Shown here in pieces: positions 5,895 to 9,375 of a stretch of DNA of 9,375 nucleotides (positions within the stretch are counted from its first letter, which is position 1; each line of letters starts with the position of its first letter). The notes beneath the pieces were generated by a model, which was not told the origin of the DNA, made no database searches, and saw only the letters and a program-made list of their open reading frames with translations. Position numbers and translations under genes: made by a program. The stretch comes from JAWUWD01 sp034112085 (GTDB taxonomy: Bacteria; Bacteroidota; Bacteroidia; Cytophagales; Cyclobacteriaceae), in NCBI GenBank assembly GCA_034112085.1, contig JAWUWD010000088.1, forward strand, positions 1 to 9,375, in the 5' to 3' direction.

Positions 5895-7139
5895 GTGTCC
5901 AAACTTAACATCTACTTAGAGCGATACGCACATCCAGAGCAGCTTATTACTTCTCAGCCTAAAGCTGACTTAGGTATTATTGTCACCATTCCTTGCTACA
6001 ATGAACCAGACCTAATCAGCAGCTTAGCCGCATTGGGTAATTGTGAATTGCCATCATGTGCGGTAGAAGCGATCATAGTAATCAACCATAGCGTCAAAGC
6101 TGCTGATGCCATACAAGCACAGAACCAACTTACCTACGATCAGGCTATGGTGTGGGCAAGTAACCATAACTCCGAACGATTGTTCTTTCATATCCATCAA
6201 CAAGAACTTCCACACAAACATGCTGGAGTAGGTCTAGCGCGTAAAATTGCGATGGATGAAGCCGTTAAACGATTTGAGGTGCTTGAGAACACTGACGGCA
6301 TCATTGTATGCTTTGATGCAGACAGTCTATGTGAAACTAACTACCTGGTAGAGATAGAAAATCACTTCTTAGAAAATCCAAAGTCTCCAGGCTGTTCAAT
6401 CCATTTTGAGCACCCATTATTAGGAAGTCTTAATAAAGAAGTATATCAAGCCATCACTGAATATGAATTATTCCTGCGCTACTATACTCATGCGCTAAAG
6501 TATTGTGGTCTGCCTTATGCTTACGAAACTATTGGTTCAAGTATGGCAGTAAGGTCAGCTGTCTACCAGAAGCAAGGAGGTATGAATCGTAGGAAAGCCG
6601 GAGAAGACTTCTACTTCTTGCATAAGATCATAACTCTTGGCCACTTCACCGAACTCAAAACTACTAAGGTAATCCCCTCTCCTCGACAATCTGAGCGCGT
6701 TCCCTTTGGCACTGGACGAGCTGTGAACAAATGGCTAGAGGAAAAATCACTTACTACATACGCACCTCAGACCTTTATCGATCTAAAGACATTCACAGAT
6801 CAAGTAGGTCAGCTTTGGGATATAAATGATAATGATCTGAAGTCAATGATCGCTGATCTTCCAATGGGCATCAAGTCATTTCTTGTTAGTAATGACTTTG
6901 TATCTACTTTAGCTTCAATCAAAAACAATAGTGCCTCTTTAGAAACCTTCACAAATCGCTTCTATCAGTGGTTTGATGCCTTCAAAGTCTTGAAATATAT
7001 GCATTATGCTAGAGATGAGAACTATGCTAATGTAAGTATTCTAGAAGCGAGCCAGTGGCTCTTGCAAAAGGGCTATGGCATAGAAGTATCATCAGAAAAA
7101 AGTGCTCTACTGATGTTTCGGGAGTTAGATCGTCAATGA
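5895..7139 (+). CDS. Soluble family 2 (GT-A fold) glycosyltransferase, role unknown
   Basis: Predicted 414-aa inverting glycosyltransferase with a GT-A fold. The nucleotide-sugar domain opens with GIIVTIPCYNEPDLISSL (27-44). The metal-binding DxD motif is in VCFDADS (138-144), and the likely catalytic acid motif is GEDFYFL (236-242). PSPRQSERVPFGTGRA (261-276) is a conserved-looking basic segment after the catalytic core. The last 130 residues are a helical domain with no recognised motif. There is no signal peptide or membrane segment, so it should act in the cytosol or at the inner membrane face. The start is a GTG (VSKLNIYLERY) because a TGA lies just upstream in frame and the first in-frame ATG is about 85 codons later, inside the domain. 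No sugar-biosynthesis genes are nearby to indicate donor or acceptor. It may share a transcript with pdxH and ends before a strong terminator. Confidence 0.82.
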   Translation: MSKLNIYLERYAHPEQLITSQPKADLGIIVTIPCYNEPDLISSLAALGNCELPSCAVEAIIVINHSVKAADAIQAQNQLTYDQAMVWASNHNSERLFFHIHQQELPHKHAGVGLARKIAMDEAVKRFEVLENTDGIIVCFDADSLCETNYLVEIENHFLENPKSPGCSIHFEHPLLGSLNKEVYQAITEYELFLRYYTHALKYCGLPYAYETIGSSMAVRSAVYQKQGGMNRRKAGEDFYFLHKIITLGHFTELKTTKVIPSPRQSERVPFGTGRAVNKWLEEKSLTTYAPQTFIDLKTFTDQVGQLWDINDNDLKSMIADLPMGIKSFLVSNDFVSTLASIKNNSASLETFTNRFYQWFDAFKVLKYMHYARDENYANVSILEASQWLLQKGYGIEVSSEKSALLMFRELDRQ

Positions 7140-7281
7140 TGGCCGTTTGATTCAAGCAATTGTAATGATTGGCTTGATCATAAAAAACACAAAATACCCC
7201 TAGATTAGATCTCATAACATTATAAAGTCCAGTTATGTTTATAGAAATGCTGGTCACTGCAAAATCAGGTTCCTTTGAAAT

Positions 7282-7314
7282 ATAAAAACCCAGTTTTTAA
7301 GGCTGGGTTTTTAT
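7282..7314. terminator. Bidirectional terminator between converging genes
   Basis: A perfect 12-bp stem, ATAAAAACCCAG (7282-7293) and CTGGGTTTTTAT (7303-7314), has a 9-nt loop. The A-run before and T-run after make it an intrinsic terminator in both directions. It lies between the glycosyltransferase gene (ending 7139) and katG (ending 7358 on the other strand) and should stop both transcripts. Confidence 0.88.
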
Positions 7315-7325
7315 TAAATAGTTTG

Positions 7326-7346
7326 AATCATTTCACATAAATGATT
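7326..7346 (-). terminator. Small hairpin just after katG
   Basis: AATCATTT (7326-7333) and AAATGATT (7339-7346) form a perfect 8-bp AT-rich stem with a 5-nt loop, 11 bp downstream of the katG stop codon. It has no proper U-tract, so it may only protect the 3' end or assist the stronger terminator beyond it. Confidence 0.3.
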
Positions 7347-7357
7347 TACGTATACTC

Positions 7358-9375
7358 CTATTGATAAATAAGATCAAATCTATCAAGGGTCATTACCTTA
7401 TGCCATGCCTCTGCGAAGTCATTTACAAATTTTTCCTTTGCATCATTACTTGCATAAACTTCAGCAAGCGCTCGCAATTCAGAGTTTGAACCAAAAATAA
7501 GATCTGCACGTGTAGCGGTATATTTTCCCTCACCACTAGTTCTGTCCTTGCCTTTAAATTTCTCTTTCGTATCATCTAATGCACTCCACTCCGTACTCAT
7601 AGACAATAGATTTATAAAGAAATCATTATTAAGTTCGTCCTTCGTTTCTGAGAATATTCCGTAGTTAGAACCATCATAGTTGGTGCTTAGCGAGCGCATT
7701 CCACCTATTAGAACGGTCATTTCTGGCGCGGTAAGCGTAAGCAATTGTGCTTTGTCTATCAACAGTTCTTCTGTCGGTATGGTGTATTGTGTTTTCAGAT
7801 AATTTCTGAATCCATCTGCCATTGGTTCAAGTAGCTCAAACGAGGCAACATCTGTTTGCTCTTGAGTCGCATCCATTCTGCCAGGCGTAAACGGAACCTT
7901 AACCATAATCCCTGCATTGCTTGCCGCTTTTTCTACACCAGCGTTTCCAGCTAGCACAATTAAATCAGCCATTGAGACTTTCTTACCATTCGATTTATCA
8001 TTGAACTCTCCCTGAATTTGTTGTAAAGCGCCTAATACCTTTTCCAACTGCGCTGGATTATTGACTTCCCAATCCTTCTGTGGTGCCAAACGGATTCTAG
8101 CTCCATTTGCTCCACCTCTTCTATCAGACTCTCTGTAAGTAGAAGCAGAAGCCCAAGCAGTAGAAACCATCTCACTAATAGAAACTTCTGAATTCATAAT
8201 ATTCGCCTTCAAGACCATCACATCTTTTGCATTGATCAATTCATGATCTACTACAGGAATAGGATCTTGCCAAATCAATTCTTCAGCTGGCGCTTCAGGT
8301 CCCAAATAAGTTGTACTTGGCCCCATGTCTCTATGTGTAAGCTTAAACCAAGCTCGAGCAAATACATCGTTAAACTTGTCAGGATTTTCGTAAAATTCTC
8401 TTGATATTTTCTCATAAACAGGATCCATTCGTAAGGACAAATCAGTAGTTAACATCGTTGCCTTATGTGTCTTTTCTGAATCAAATGCATCAGGAACCAT
8501 CATTTTCACTGGATCCATGGCTATCCATTGATGCGCTCCAGCTGGACTTTTTGTCAACTCCCATTCATTCTCAAATAGACTGTAAAAAAACATATGGCTC
8601 CATTTAGCAGGTGTAGAAGTCCAAATCACTTCTAAACCAGAAGTAATGGCATCAGCTCCTCTACCCGATTTATAAGTGCTTTTCCATCCTAAGCCTTGTT
8701 CTTCGATATCTGCTGCCTCTGGCTCGGCCCCAACATTGGTAGCAGGTCCAGCTCCATGAGTCTTACCAAGTGTATGCCCTCCTGCAATACAGGCCACCGT
8801 TTCTTAATCGTTCATACCCATTCTTCCAAAGGTTGCTCGAATATCCATAGCGGCAAGCAGTGGGTCAGGATTACCTTTTGGCCCTTCTGGGTTTACATAA
8901 ATGAGTCCCATTTGAACAGCTGCTAATGGACTTTCCAATTCTCGATCTCCAGAATAGCGTTTTTCGTCACTCATCCACTTCTCTTCTGCTCCCCAGTACA
9001 CATCCATTTCAGGCTCCCAAACATCTTCTCTTCCTCCTGCAAATCCAAAAGTTTTGAATCCCATATCTTCAAGGGCCACATTACCAGTGAGCACCATTAA
9101 GTCCGCCCATGAGATCTTATTGCCATACTTTTGTTTGATTGGCCATATCAGCCTTCTGGCTTTATCCAAGTTCGCATTATCAGGCCAGCTATTAAGTGGA
9201 GCAAAACGCTGTTGACCTGACCGAGATCCACCACGACCATCTGCACTGCGATATGTTCCGGCACTATGCCATGCCATTCTGATGAAAAACCCACCATAAT
9301 GACCATAATCTGCTGGCCACCAATCTTGTGAGTCCGTCAGCACTTTTCTAATGTCACTTTTCAAAGAGTCATACG
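7358..9375 (-). pseudogene. katG: Catalase-peroxidase katG, interrupted by one in-frame stop (5' end outside window)
   Basis: Haem catalase-peroxidase that removes hydrogen peroxide. The frame enters at the right edge within the N-terminal region (about 70 residues and the start are missing) and is continuous to the TAG at 7358, except for a TAA at 8806-8804. Before the TAA: the distal site RMAWHSAGTYR (Arg at 9280, Trp at 9271, His at 9268), QMGLIYVNPEGP with the adduct Tyr, and the adduct Met in GRMGMND. Directly after it come ETVACIAGGHTLGKTHGAG with the proximal haem-ligand His (8776-8774), TSGLEV, ELTKSPAGA, and the full C-terminal domain ending LDRFDLIYQ. Spacing from adduct Met to proximal His is 15 residues counting the stop as one, as in M. 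tuberculosis KatG, so there is no frameshift. Family members usually read MNDEETVAL here, so GAA to TAA is the likely change. The upstream fragment lacks the haem ligand, and the downstream fragment (possible GTG at 8797) lacks the distal site. Confidence 0.9.

Noticed and set aside
7149..7183. Imperfect hairpin after the glycosyltransferase gene (TTCAAGC ... GGCTTGA)
   Set aside because: The stem is short and interrupted and has no U-tract; the terminator at 7282-7314 explains transcription end better.
7027..7257. 76-codon minus-strand open frame
   Set aside because: Overlaps the end of the glycosyltransferase gene on the opposite strand and has no motif, promoter or conserved feature.
7358..8797. 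Separate catalase gene starting at the GTG at 8797
   Set aside because: The sequence directly upstream continues the KatG family in the same frame, apart from one stop codon, so this is the downstream half of katG rather than its own gene. Alone it lacks the distal haem site.
8696..8926. 76-codon plus-strand open frame
   Set aside because: Antisense to katG, across the interrupted position; no protein features.
8804..9364. TTG at 9364 as the true start of the upstream katG half
   Set aside because: The frame remains open to the window edge, and KatG proteins have about 70 more residues before this point, so the start lies outside the window.
1..9375. CRISPR array, tRNA, rRNA or complete insertion sequence
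   Set aside because: No regularly spaced repeats, no tRNA-like cloverleaf, and no transposase or terminal inverted repeats seen.

Overview
The window looks like the chromosome of an AT-rich Bacteroidota, probably marine or soil Cytophagales-like. Three things point there: promoters of the Bacteroidota type (-33 TTG / -7 TAnnTTTG), the style of the TPR, TolC and GT2 proteins, and the lack of strong Shine-Dalgarno sequences. Genus cannot be read from the sequence. All calls come from reading the sequence, with no database search.

Layout, left to right. (1) 1-1706, minus strand: a small ArsR-family repressor gene followed by a TolC-type outer membrane efflux gene that runs off the left edge. 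The two promoter regions carry near-identical twin ACATATG boxes, so the repressor probably controls both itself and the efflux operon. (2) 1777-3899, minus strand: a two-gene unit in which an exported TPR protein overlaps by 17 bp a Shewanella-like (PPP-superfamily) phosphatase that also has an apparent signal peptide. A good Bacteroidota promoter sits so close to the TPR start that the message may be leaderless. (3) 3866-5155: about 1.3 kb without a convincing gene. It holds a clear minus-strand hairpin terminator with no matching gene, several dyads, and short coding-like stretches that may be gene remnants or a small RNA. (4) 5156-7139, plus strand: pdxH (pyridoxamine 5'-phosphate oxidase), a degenerate REP-like palindrome, and a soluble family 2 glycosyltransferase of unknown role with a GTG start. 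(5) 7282-7314: a strong bidirectional terminator between converging genes. (6) 7358-9375, minus strand: katG (catalase-peroxidase), N-terminus outside the window, interrupted by one in-frame TAA exactly where the family has one ordinary residue (usually Glu). Everything else in katG looks intact, so this is a very recent pseudogene or a sequencing error.

The genes do not form one pathway. The best-supported functional units are the ArsR-controlled efflux operon and the TPR/phosphatase pair. The most notable single observations are the katG nonsense codon, the duplicated operator, and the orphan terminator in the long intergenic region.
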